Source: Eubacteriales bacterium (GTDB taxonomy: Bacteria; Bacillota; Clostridia; Peptostreptococcales; Anaerovoracaceae). From it: a stretch of 16,281 bases of DNA. The position numbers and the translations under genes are program-made. Of the stretch, positions 1-6,191 are shown in pieces (the stretch's first letter is position 1; each line of letters opens with the position of its first letter). The notes under the pieces were generated by a model. That model had not been told where the DNA came from, did not search any database, and saw only the letters and a program-made list of their open reading frames with translations. The stretch is from positions 1-16,281 of the forward strand of contig JAQVOT010000007.1 of NCBI GenBank assembly GCA_028702415.1, written 5' to 3'.

Positions 1-97
1 GGGAACTGCTTCCGCATCCCCCAAGCAAGATGCTCGTCATGGTAATTACGCAAATTCCAACTACGCCTATTTTCTTCTTCCAAAAAACTCTCTTCAT
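1..97 (-). CDS. Lipoprotein, N-terminal part only (gene runs off the window)
   Basis: The minus strand has an AGGAG ribosome site (103-107) five bases before an ATG at 95-97. The frame then stays open to the window edge. The 32 visible residues form a classical lipoprotein signal peptide: a basic start (MKRVFWKKK), a hydrophobic core (IGVVGICVITMTSILL) and the lipobox LLGGC with Cys28, followed by Gly-Ser-Ser-Ser as a linker. The product should be lipidated at Cys28 and anchored on the outer face of the membrane. The mature protein is not in the window, so its function (a substrate-binding protein is one common possibility) cannot be told. The gene lies about 100 bases downstream of the GTPase-RNase gene on the same strand. 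Confidence 0.8.
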   Translation of the reverse strand, partial: MKRVFWKKKIGVVGICVITMTSILLGGCGSSS

Positions 98-158
98 GCT
101 TTCTCCTTTTCCATCGATGACATTTTTCCGTTATGTTGTCATTTTTTTCCTATGTCGA

Positions 159-164
159 ATTATA
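159..164 (-). promoter_or_regulatory. Possible -10 box of the lipoprotein gene
   Basis: A consensus TATAAT is read on the minus strand about 60 bases before the lipoprotein start. No convincing -35 hexamer is seen at 16-18 bases, so the promoter is tentative. No clear terminator separates it from the GTPase-RNase gene upstream, so read-through is also possible. Confidence 0.35.
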
Positions 165-193
165 TTATTTGCCAGTGTAGTTCATGTGAAGAA

Positions 194-2938
194 CTATCTG
201 ATGTCCGGTATTTCAAGTTTGTTAGGATTATCCATGGCGTTCTGTCTTTGCAGCTTCCTGATGAACTCCGCTATTTCCGCGTCCACCTGCTCCACCTCTT
301 TTCTGAAGTCGGCAGCGGAGACCTTGAAGGCGTCATTGCCCATGATTATGGTTTGCTCCATCCTGTCGGAGGTAGCAACTCTAACCCGGTATTTCCGGGA
401 TTTATTCATCGCATTACCGCTTTCATTTGCAGGTTCATTCTTTCCCGCCATCCGGTATGTGGTTCGCTCAATATATGTGTCCGCAGTCTCGGACTCGCCG
501 GTGTATACAACTGTAATGTTGTCGTGCTTTTCCACATGTCGACGACCACCCTTGACCTTGTAGGCGTCAAATACCGCGATCAGTTCGCACTTTCTGTAAC
601 CCTGGTAATTTGATAGAATCTCAATCAGAGCCTCCCGGGCCGCATCGATGTTAACCTTAGCCAGCTCCTTCAGCTCATCCCAGGCAAAGATAATATTGTA
701 CCCATCCACCAGCAGATATTCAGGCAAAGCCATCTCTTCCCGATGCCTTTCCATCTCAAGTGCTCTGCGTTTTCTCTCCTCTTCTTTTTTTCTGCGTTCC
801 AGTTCGCTGTCAAATTCTCTGGCCTCGATGCTCGGTTTCTTTCCTCCCTTTACTGAGCTACCGACATTGAAAGTTCTATCGAATATCCTCTCCAGATCTT
901 TATCCTCCGCAGATGCAAAACCAGACTTGCCCCGGAACCCGGAATCATCACCACCGCTATGGGATTCCATAACATCATTCATCCGAAGACTCACATGCAT
1001 CATGGCATCCGCCTCATCCCAAGGAACGTTGTGCCCTGCACCATGAGAACAGAAAACTGAATCCGCCGTGTTTGCTACATCCCGATCCGCATCATAGGCA
1101 ATTTCAGATACAACAGCATCCCGGTTGTGGCAGGGTTCATAGCCTGCCAACTGCAAAGTCAGACGGCCATAACCTTTGGTATATGATGCTACATCTATAA
1201 CATAATCCTTCATCTCTGATACCGGTGCCTTACCGGTGAGTTTTGTAAGTGCAGCAGCCTTGGAGGTTTCAGCAAAAATCCCCGCTGATACTCCGGCAGC
1301 ACCGCTCCGGTCACCACCCATGGCCCTAACCTGGCAGCTTCCACCCATTCTCTGGACATCAGCCATCGCCCGTCCTACCATGTCATTAGGAACATAGAGC
1401 TCGAATGAATACCAGGGTTCCAGAAGAACCATGTCCCCTGCCGCAAGACTCTTTCTTAGGGCCTGGCGGATCGCTCTGTATGTAGACTGTCTGAAATCTC
1501 CACCTTCAGTATGCTTATCGTGTGCCCGCCCGCCAACAATGGTAATCTTGATATCCGTAATAGGCGACCCGGTCAAAGTCCCCGCGTGCTCCTTCTCAGC
1601 CAGATGTTGCAGGATAAGTCTCTGCCAGTTTGTATCCAGCACATCGCCGCTTACCGCCGTATCAAACTGCATACCCTCGCCTGAAGGAAGCGGCTCCAAA
1701 AGCAGATGTACTTCCGAATAGTGCCTTAGAGGCTCATAATGCCCTGCCCCCAGTACGGGTTTTGCGATGGTTTCACGGTAGGCGATTCTTCCCTCACCGA
1801 AGCGGACCTGAATCCCGAACCGGCGACTTATTAACTCCTCCAGCACCTCCAGTTGCACCTGGCCCATGAGCCTCACTTGAATCTCCTGCAATTGCTCACT
1901 CCAGTTAATCTGAAGCTGAGGATCTTCCTCCGCAAGCTGCCTGAATTTCACATATGTATCATGAACATTTATACCCTTCGGCAGAATCACGCTGTATGAG
2001 ATTACGGCCTGAGACAGCACCCCCGGGGCCTCCGTTTCGGAAAGCCCTGTCACAGAACAGATAGTTCCGGCCACAGCTTTATCCACGGTAGTGAAACTCT
2101 TGCCGGAATATATCCTTATCTGATTTACTTTTTCTTCACCGATAGTATCCCGCACCCTCAAGGTTCCGCTGACCACCTTGATATGTGTCAGCCTTTCCCC
2201 CAACTTGTCACGGGTAATTTTAAAAGGTCTGATGACCAGTTCCGCTTCTTCATCAAAGGATGTAAGCACCAGCCTGTCGAGGCTCTCCATGAACTCATCA
2301 AGGCCCTGAAGCTTAAGAGCTGAGCCAAAGTAGCATGGAAAAACTTTTCGCGAAGCAATGGCCCGGGAAATATCTTCCTCCGAGATGCTTCCGGATTCAA
2401 TAAACTCATCCATGAGCCCTTCATCGCACATTGCAATTTCTTCGTACCGGTCAGACAGATCGGTAAAATCAACGCAGCTGTCAGCCAGGCTGCTCTTCAG
2501 ATCCTGCAGGATCGCTTTTGCATCCGTACCCTCAGCATCCATTTTGTTCACAAAAATAAAAGCGGGTACATTATATCTTTCAAGCAGTTTCCACAGCGTG
2601 GCGGTATGTCCCTGAACCCCGTCCCTGCCGCTGATGACAAGAATGGCATAATCCAGCACACCCAGAGTTCTCTCCATTTCCGCCGTGAAATCCACGTGAC
2701 CCGGCGTATCCAGAAGAGTCACATCATGCAAAGGCAAGGCGAAGGCGGCCTGTCCGGCGAAGATAGTAATCCCTCTATCTTTCTCCTGCTCATCAGTATC
2801 AAGAAAAGCGCTGGCGTGGTCCACCCTGCCCAGCTGACGAATCGCTCCGGCCCGGTAGAGCATAGCCTCTGACAATGTGGTCTTTCCTGCGTCAACGTGA
2901 GCCAGTATTCCAATTGTAAGTTTCCTGCTTTTTCTCAT
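194..2938 (-). CDS. TetM/EF-G-like translational GTPase fused to a Rae1/YacP-type NYN ribonuclease
   Basis: The protein has 914 residues from the ATG at 2936-2938. Residues 1 to about 655 follow the TetM/TetO ribosomal-protection and EF-G fold: P-loop AHVDAGKTT (13-21), switch I RGIT (55-58), DTPGH (77-81), NKMD (131-134), and an EF-G-type domain IV/V with LLEPWYSFELYVP (505-517) and SYTKGYGRL (585-593). A charged linker (about 705-735, many Glu/Arg/Lys, probably helical) leads to a NYN/PIN-like domain (740 to about 880). This domain carries the YacP/Rae1 signatures VDGYNII (Asp745, Asn748), VFDAY (Asp791), ETAD (Glu817, Asp820) and TSDRMEQ (Asp858). Tet-type proteins are about 640 residues, so the tail is a real addition. 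Rae1 of Bacillus cuts mRNA in the ribosomal A site, where TetM-like factors also bind. A ribosome-directed nuclease or rescue factor is therefore inferred. Tetracycline resistance is doubtful because the loop equivalent to the TetM Ser-Pro-Val tip reads RAHDKHTEGGDFR (471-483). A TTG six codons upstream (2956) is rejected because it lies in the promoter. Confidence 0.9.
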   Translation of the reverse strand: MRKSRKLTIGILAHVDAGKTTLSEAMLYRAGAIRQLGRVDHASAFLDTDEQEKDRGITIFAGQAAFALPLHDVTLLDTPGHVDFTAEMERTLGVLDYAILVISGRDGVQGHTATLWKLLERYNVPAFIFVNKMDAEGTDAKAILQDLKSSLADSCVDFTDLSDRYEEIAMCDEGLMDEFIESGSISEEDISRAIASRKVFPCYFGSALKLQGLDEFMESLDRLVLTSFDEEAELVIRPFKITRDKLGERLTHIKVVSGTLRVRDTIGEEKVNQIRIYSGKSFTTVDKAVAGTICSVTGLSETEAPGVLSQAVISYSVILPKGINVHDTYVKFRQLAEEDPQLQINWSEQLQEIQVRLMGQVQLEVLEELISRRFGIQVRFGEGRIAYRETIAKPVLGAGHYEPLRHYSEVHLLLEPLPSGEGMQFDTAVSGDVLDTNWQRLILQHLAEKEHAGTLTGSPITDIKITIVGGRAHDKHTEGGDFRQSTYRAIRQALRKSLAAGDMVLLEPWYSFELYVPNDMVGRAMADVQRMGGSCQVRAMGGDRSGAAGVSAGIFAETSKAAALTKLTGKAPVSEMKDYVIDVASYTKGYGRLTLQLAGYEPCHNRDAVVSEIAYDADRDVANTADSVFCSHGAGHNVPWDEADAMMHVSLRMNDVMESHSGGDDSGFRGKSGFASAEDKDLERIFDRTFNVGSSVKGGKKPSIEAREFDSELERRKKEEERKRRALEMERHREEMALPEYLLVDGYNIIFAWDELKELAKVNIDAAREALIEILSNYQGYRKCELIAVFDAYKVKGGRRHVEKHDNITVVYTGESETADTYIERTTYRMAGKNEPANESGNAMNKSRKYRVRVATSDRMEQTIIMGNDAFKVSAADFRKEVEQVDAEIAEFIRKLQRQNAMDNPNKLEIPDIR

Positions 2939-2944
2939 AGATAG

Positions 2945-2953
2945 ATTATAGCA
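2945..2953 (-). promoter_or_regulatory. Extended -10 promoter of the GTPase-RNase gene, apparently leaderless
   Basis: On the minus strand TGCTATAAT (TATAAT at 2945-2950 with the extended TGn) ends six bases before the ATG at 2938. Transcription should start at, or within a base or two of, the start codon. There is no Shine-Dalgarno sequence upstream, which fits a leaderless mRNA. No good -35 is visible. The upstream bases belong to the rplT terminator stem and its T-run. Confidence 0.7.
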
Positions 2954-2954
2954 C

Positions 2955-2988
2955 AAAAAAATGAGTCACTATACCCTGGTGACTCATT
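2955..2988 (-). terminator. Rho-independent terminator of infC-rpmI-rplT
   Basis: The arms AATGAGTCAC (2960-2969) and GTGACTCATT (2979-2988) form a perfect 10-bp stem with a 9-base loop. On the minus strand the stem runs into a T-run at 2955-2960. It lies 11 bases after the rplT stop and directly precedes the -10 box of the next gene. Confidence 0.9.
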
Positions 2989-2999
2989 CTAATGGATTC

Positions 3000-3353
3000 T
3001 TATAGTGCCTTCCTTGCTGCGTCGCAAACTGCAGTAAAGCCTGCAGGATCGTGGATTGCCATTTCTGACAGCATCTTTCTGTTGATGTCAATGTTAGCTG
3101 CCTTCAGGCCGCCCATAAGCTTTGAATAGCTCATGTCATTCATTCTTGCTGCTGCGTTTATTCTGGTGATCCAAAGTTTTCTGTAGTCTCTCTTCTTGTT
3201 CTTACGTCCAACGTAAGCTGATCTGAGAGCCCTCATAGTTGCCGGCTTTGCTGCTCTAAACGTGCTGTGCTTAGAACCATAGAAGCCTCTCGCCATCTTC
3301 AATACTTTCTTATGTCTCTTGTGTGCGTTTACACCTTTTTTTACTCTTGCCAT
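3000..3353 (-). CDS. rplT: 50S ribosomal protein L20
   Basis: This 117-residue protein is full length for bacterial L20. It starts [19 protein letters not shown] and includes the highly basic [14 protein letters not shown] and [19 protein letters not shown] segments typical of the family. L20 binds 23S rRNA early in 50S assembly. In many Bacillota it also represses its own operon through the infC leader. The gene is last in infC-rpmI-rplT, 12 bases after rpmI, with a G-rich ribosome site (AGGGGG) eight bases before the ATG, and is followed by a strong terminator. Identification is secure. Confidence 0.98.
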   Translation of the reverse strand: MARVKKGVNAHKRHKKVLKMARGFYGSKHSTFRAAKPATMRALRSAYVGRKNKKRDYRKLWITRINAAARMNDMSYSKLMGGLKAANIDINRKMLSEMAIHDPAGFTAVCDAARKAL

Positions 3354-3365
3354 TTCAATACCCCC

Positions 3366-3563
3366 TTACTTACTAAGAACTTCCTTGATTCTATTCTGAT
3401 CTGCGCTGGTTAATATAGCGGACTGTCTCAGCCCTCTCTTTCTTTTCTGGCTCTTCTTGGTAAGTATGTGACTTTTGTATGCCTTGTTTCTCTTAACTTT
3501 TCCTGAACCTGTTACTTTGAATCTCTTGCATGCCCCTCTATGAGACTTCATCTTGTTTGCCAT
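3366..3563 (-). CDS. rpmI: 50S ribosomal protein L35
   Basis: This 65-residue basic protein has the L35 signature: [25 protein letters not shown] near the start and a [17 protein letters not shown] segment. It is a component of the large ribosomal subunit. An AGGAGG ribosome site lies six bases before the ATG. It sits between infC (52-base gap) and rplT (12-base gap), the usual order in Bacillota. Confidence 0.98.
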   Translation of the reverse strand: MANKMKSHRGACKRFKVTGSGKVKRNKAYKSHILTKKSQKRKRGLRQSAILTSADQNRIKEVLSK

Positions 3564-3615
3564 AATTTCCTCCTATATAAAATGTATTGTTTGACTTATA
3601 TTAAATAGCCAAGGG

Positions 3616-4134
3616 CTACTTTTTATCGCCCTTTGGTGCGAGAACCATTGTCAGACTCCTGCCCTCCATCTTCGGCTTACTTTCAATATTGCTCACTTCA
3701 GAAACGGCCTCGGCATATTTCTTCATGACTTCCAATCCTCTGGCAACATAGTCACGTTCACGACCTCTGAATCGCAGCGAAACCTTGAGCTTGTCTCCTT
3801 CCTTCAGGAATTTCGCTCCGGTCTTAGCCTTGACCATAATGTCATGATCCTCAATAAATGTTGAAAGTCTCATCTCCTTAACCTGAGTTGTGTGTTGCTT
3901 TTTCTTGGCCTCTTTTTCCTTCTTCTGCTGTTCATACTTGAACTTGCCATAGTCAAGAATCTTGCAGACAGGGGGATCAGCCTTTGGCGAGATGCAAACC
4001 AGATCCAGGGACTTTTGCTCCGCCAGATCCAGGGCATCATCCCGGCTCATGATTCCAAGCTGCTCACCGTCAGCAGCAATAACTCTCAGTTCCCTAGCAC
4101 GAATTTCTTCGTTTATTAAAGCTTCTTTTGCTAT
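3616..4134 (-). CDS. infC: Translation initiation factor IF-3, probably starting at an AUA codon
   Basis: IF-3 binds the 30S subunit, checks the start codon and initiator tRNA, and prevents premature joining of 50S. The N domain (INEEIRARELRVI, GEQLGI), the PPVCKILDYGKFKYEQQKKEKEAKKKQ inter-domain region and the C domain (KEMRLSTFIEDHD, GDKLKVSLRFRGRE) are all present. The chosen start is ATA at 4132-4134. An AGGAGGT ribosome site (4143-4149) lies exactly eight bases before it, and the resulting 172 residues match the family. The frame is also open to an ATG at 4174-4176, but that would add 14 Arg-rich residues encoded by the ribosome site and a GC-rich hairpin. Rare start codons (AUU in Escherichia coli) are a known autoregulatory feature of infC, so AUA here is plausible. 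It heads infC-rpmI-rplT behind a structured leader. Confidence 0.95.
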   Translation of the reverse strand: MAKEALINEEIRARELRVIAADGEQLGIMSRDDALDLAEQKSLDLVCISPKADPPVCKILDYGKFKYEQQKKEKEAKKKQHTTQVKEMRLSTFIEDHDIMVKAKTGAKFLKEGDKLKVSLRFRGRERDYVARGLEVMKKYAEAVSEVSNIESKPKMEGRSLTMVLAPKGDKK

Positions 4135-4158
4135 TTCTTTGTACCTCCTCCGTACATC

Positions 4159-4174
4159 GCCGCTCCGCCGCGGC
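4159..4174 (-). promoter_or_regulatory. GC-rich hairpin just before the infC ribosome site
   Basis: GCCGC and GCGGC arms around a six-base loop lie nine bases upstream of the AGGAGGT of infC and within the putative 14-residue extension. A second small hairpin (about 4194-4212, TTGCC/GGCAA arms) precedes it. These structures may modulate infC translation. The role is inferred. Confidence 0.4.
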
Positions 4175-4218
4175 ATTTCGCTCCATCATTGACTTGCCGC
4201 AAAAGCAGGCAAACCATT

Positions 4219-4247
4219 AAAAAGCGCGGACACAAAAGTATCCGCGC
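4219..4247 (-). terminator. Attenuator terminator in the infC leader
   Basis: A perfectly paired 10-bp stem (GCGCGGATAC with GTGTCCGCGC, one G-U pair) with loop TTTT is followed by TTTTT on the minus strand. It lies about 85 bases before the infC start and well after the promoter, so it acts inside the leader and not at the end of a gene. Confidence 0.85.
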
Positions 4248-4335
4248 TCATAAAAACCATTTAGGTAATTTACAATATTAACCCGGTGGCCCAAGCTACC
4301 AAGGTGAGAAGCGGATAACTTCTGCTTACTACCTC
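4219..4335 (-). promoter_or_regulatory. L20-type leader with attenuator upstream of infC
   Basis: From the predicted start near 4333, the minus-strand transcript has a paired region with AGAAG/CTTCT arms (about 4302-4318) inside AGGT/ACCT, then GGTAGC and CCGGGT elements. It ends in an intrinsic terminator: a 10-bp stem (4224-4233 with 4238-4247, one G-U pair), a four-base loop and a T-run at 4219-4223. This layout matches the autogenous L20 leaders before infC in Bacillota, where L20 binding favours termination. The class assignment comes from layout and memory of the family, not from a covariance search. Confidence 0.7.
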
Positions 4336-4339
4336 GTGT

Positions 4340-4368
4340 ATATTATCATAGGGGGAATGGGATTGCAA
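4340..4368 (-). promoter_or_regulatory. Sigma-A promoter of infC-rpmI-rplT
   Basis: On the minus strand TTGCAA (4363-4368), a 17-base spacer and TAATAT (4340-4345) preceded by the extended TGn motif place the start near 4333. It is divergent from the promoter of the sigma-54 regulator, whose -35 begins 17 bases away. Confidence 0.65.
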
Positions 4369-4384
4369 GGGGTATTTTTTAAAC

Positions 4385-4413
4385 TTGTCAATGCCCGATA
4401 CATTAAGTATAAT
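4385..4413 (+). promoter_or_regulatory. Sigma-A promoter of the sigma-54 regulator gene
   Basis: TTGTCA (4385-4390), a 17-base spacer and a perfect TATAAT (4408-4413) predict a start near 4420, about 80 bases before the ATG. One imperfect GATAC-type repeat (4397-4411) lies between -35 and -10 and overlaps the -10 box. A full palindrome (4419-4436) covers the start point. This layout suggests autorepression by the regulator. Confidence 0.75.
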
Positions 4414-4418
4414 TATTT

Positions 4419-4436
4419 TGATACATTATTGTATCA
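4419..4436 (+). promoter_or_regulatory. Operator-like palindrome (GATAC-N6-GTATC), upstream copy
   Basis: TGATACATTATTGTATCA is a palindrome of 7-base arms around TTAT, at the predicted start point of the regulator gene. An imperfect copy lies 23-24 bases upstream (4397-4411). A decayed copy with the core ACATTATTGT follows at 4438-4447. The same motif recurs three times after the regulator gene, which points to the binding site of this regulator. Confidence 0.65.
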
Positions 4437-4499
4437 CACATTATTGTCTCATGTATTATCATATCATACACTATTATTATGCTCGGGAGAATAAACAAT

Positions 4500-5921
4500 A
4501 TGAATTTTAATTACACATCTTTAACCTTCGATCAGCTGCTTCCGATTTTGGACACCATTACAGACGCGATTTTCATAGATGACGCTGATGGCATCTGCCA
4601 GTGGTGCAATAATGCATGTGAAGAACTGTATAACGTTGATTTTGAAGAAATCGTTGGCAAAAGCGTGGACGACCTGGAAAAATCCGGAATCTTCTCACCT
4701 TCTGTTACGAAACGTGTATTGGAAGAGCACAGAGAACTTACAATAATACATGAGAACAGACATGGCCGTCGCCTCATTACCACAGGCACCCCTATTTTCC
4801 TTCCCCTTTCGGATGAAAACTGGCTTCGCGCAGGAAGCAATAAATACGATCGTGAAATATCATTAGTTATTACTGCGTCCAGAGACATAACTCATATCTC
4901 AACCACTTCAGATGATTCGATATATACCACAAGTGCTCTTCTCAAGGCGAAAAATCTGAAGGGAATGAAGGAAATCAATCTTGATGAAAGTGATCTGGTT
5001 TCAGATTCAGAAGCCATGAGGCACGTTGTTGAACTTACCAAGAGGCTGGCATCTGTAAATACCACCGTCCTGATTACGGGTGAGTCAGGTGTTGGCAAAG
5101 GACTTGTAGCCAAAACTCTTCACGATGAAGGTAATCGCTATAAAGGACCTTTTGTTACCGTTAACTGCGGAGCCATTCCGGAAAATCTGATCGAATCCGA
5201 ACTCTTCGGATATGTTGCAGGAGCGTTTACGGGATCACGTGCCGGAGGAAAGAAGGGCTTTTTTGAGGCTGCTCAGGGCGGAACCATATTCCTGGATGAA
5301 ATATCCGAACTTCCCCTCAACCTCCAGGTAAAACTCCTTCAGGTTATCCAGGAAAGGAGGATTACTCCGGTTGGCTCCACCAAGGCTATCCCTATCGATG
5401 TGCGTATAGTATCCGCAACTAACAGAAATCTGGAGCAGAGAGTTAAGGAAGGCAGATTCAGAGATGACCTCTACTACAGACTCAATGTTGTGCCAATAAA
5501 TGTTCCTCCTCTTCGAGAGAGACCGGATGATATCATACCTCTAATTCACAGAAGCCTGGCAAAATGCAACCGTGACCTGGGAGAAAACAAGTCTATTAAT
5601 CATGACGCACTTTCAGTTCTTCTGAAATACCCGTGGCCCGGCAACATCAGGGAACTGCAGAATATAGTTGAAAGACTGGTTATCACCACGTCACACAACG
5701 TGATTAATGAAGAAGATATATTTATCTTCATCAAACAGGCTGCTGATGAAAACCCTGTAGCCACAGACATCTCTTTGGCTACTGCCCTGGAAAAAGCCGA
5801 GAAGGAAATCCTAGCTCAGGCTCTGGAAAGCTACGGCTCCACCAGGGCAATCGCCAGAGTGCTTAAGGTTAGCCAGCCTACAATAGTACGTAAATTGAAT
5901 AAGTATGGATTGACCAAATGA
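4500..5921 (+). CDS. PAS-domain sigma-54-dependent transcriptional activator with TyrR-type HTH
   Basis: The protein has 473 residues: a PAS-like sensor (about 8-130), a linker, an AAA+ sigma-54 interaction domain (about 165-400) and a C-terminal helix-turn-helix. The AAA+ part shows Walker A GESGVGKG (194-201), Walker B GGTIFLDE (260-267) and FRDDLYYRLNV (320-330). The sigma-54 contact loop reads GAFTGS (241-246), not the usual GAFTGA. The HTH (GSTRAIARVLKVSQPTIVRKL, 446-466) resembles that of TyrR. The start is set at 4500 because GGGAG (4485-4489) lies ten bases before it. The in-frame ATG at 4479 is upstream of that site. The regulator should sense a small ligand through PAS, bind the GATAC palindromes around its gene and drive the -24/-12 promoter at 6192-6208. 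Its ligand is unknown. Confidence 0.93.
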   Translation: MNFNYTSLTFDQLLPILDTITDAIFIDDADGICQWCNNACEELYNVDFEEIVGKSVDDLEKSGIFSPSVTKRVLEEHRELTIIHENRHGRRLITTGTPIFLPLSDENWLRAGSNKYDREISLVITASRDITHISTTSDDSIYTTSALLKAKNLKGMKEINLDESDLVSDSEAMRHVVELTKRLASVNTTVLITGESGVGKGLVAKTLHDEGNRYKGPFVTVNCGAIPENLIESELFGYVAGAFTGSRAGGKKGFFEAAQGGTIFLDEISELPLNLQVKLLQVIQERRITPVGSTKAIPIDVRIVSATNRNLEQRVKEGRFRDDLYYRLNVVPINVPPLRERPDDIIPLIHRSLAKCNRDLGENKSINHDALSVLLKYPWPGNIRELQNIVERLVITTSHNVINEEDIFIFIKQAADENPVATDISLATALEKAEKEILAQALESYGSTRAIARVLKVSQPTIVRKLNKYGLTK

Positions 5922-5968
5922 GTCGCGGTACACGTCCCCAAAACTCACAAAACTCATCGATCCAGGTG

Positions 5969-5986
5969 TGATACATTATCGTATCA
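5969..5986 (+). promoter_or_regulatory. Operator-like palindrome, downstream copy 1
   Basis: TGATACATTATCGTATCA differs from the upstream copy (4419-4436) by a single base in the centre. It lies about 240 bases before the predicted start of the sigma-54 operon, a normal distance for an enhancer, and directly abuts the next copy (centres 19 bases apart). Confidence 0.65.
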
Positions 5987-6006
5987 GTGATACTATTTTG
6001 TATCAC
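5987..6006 (+). promoter_or_regulatory. Operator-like palindrome, downstream copy 2
   Basis: GTGATACTATTTTGTATCAC has perfect 7-base arms and a 6-base centre. It stands end to end with copy 1, suggesting cooperative binding by dimers of the sigma-54 activator about 220 bases upstream of the operon start. Confidence 0.65.
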
Positions 6007-6059
6007 ACTGCTATTGTTATTTATTTCAAGGTGTATTGCCTTAATGTTGAGTAAATTAT

Positions 6060-6089
6060 CACGAGCGATACATTTTTGTATCGCTCGTG
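6060..6089 (+). promoter_or_regulatory. Operator-like palindrome, downstream copy 3 with long arms
   Basis: This copy has 13-base perfect arms (6060-6072 and 6077-6089) around TTTT, with the shared GATACA/TGTATC core extended outward by CACGAGC/GCTCGTG. It is centred about 145 bases before the operon start. It could also fold as RNA, but no T-run follows, so a protein-binding site is favoured over a terminator. Confidence 0.6.
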
Positions 6090-6191
6090 TAGTTTCGTAG
6101 GCAATATACTTTTGCATATTTAATTTTTTAATACTGGGAAATCCCTTGATACAATGGCTTCTGCCGCTATCCTGCCCTCCTCTGGGAAAAC

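Noticed and set aside
179..195. AGTTC/GAACT inverted repeat after the GTPase-RNase stop as a terminator
   Set aside because: The stem has only five base pairs and no T-run follows on the minus strand.
30..613. Two plus-strand open frames of 153 and 177 codons
   Set aside because: They run antisense to the GTPase-RNase gene and the lipoprotein start, have no ribosome site, and translate to composition-biased protein without family motifs.
194..2938. Tetracycline resistance gene tet(M)-like call
   Set aside because: The GTPase half is related, but the drug-displacing loop is not kept and the protein carries a ribonuclease tail, so resistance is not supported.
2939..2956. Upstream TTG start giving six extra residues (MCYNLS) to the GTPase-RNase protein
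   Set aside because: These codons contain the TATAAT of the promoter and have no ribosome site. EF-G-like proteins begin close to the P-loop, as with the later ATG.
4135..4176. ATG start of infC at 4176
   Set aside because: A weak GGAG is present, but the extension would be encoded by the strong AGGAGGT site and a hairpin, and IF-3 proteins do not carry such a segment. Kept as a less likely alternative.
4397..6089. Repeated palindromes as a CRISPR array or mobile element ends
   Set aside because: The copies are 16-30 bases, unevenly spaced, lack spacers of constant length and flank a normal regulator gene. Operators explain them better.
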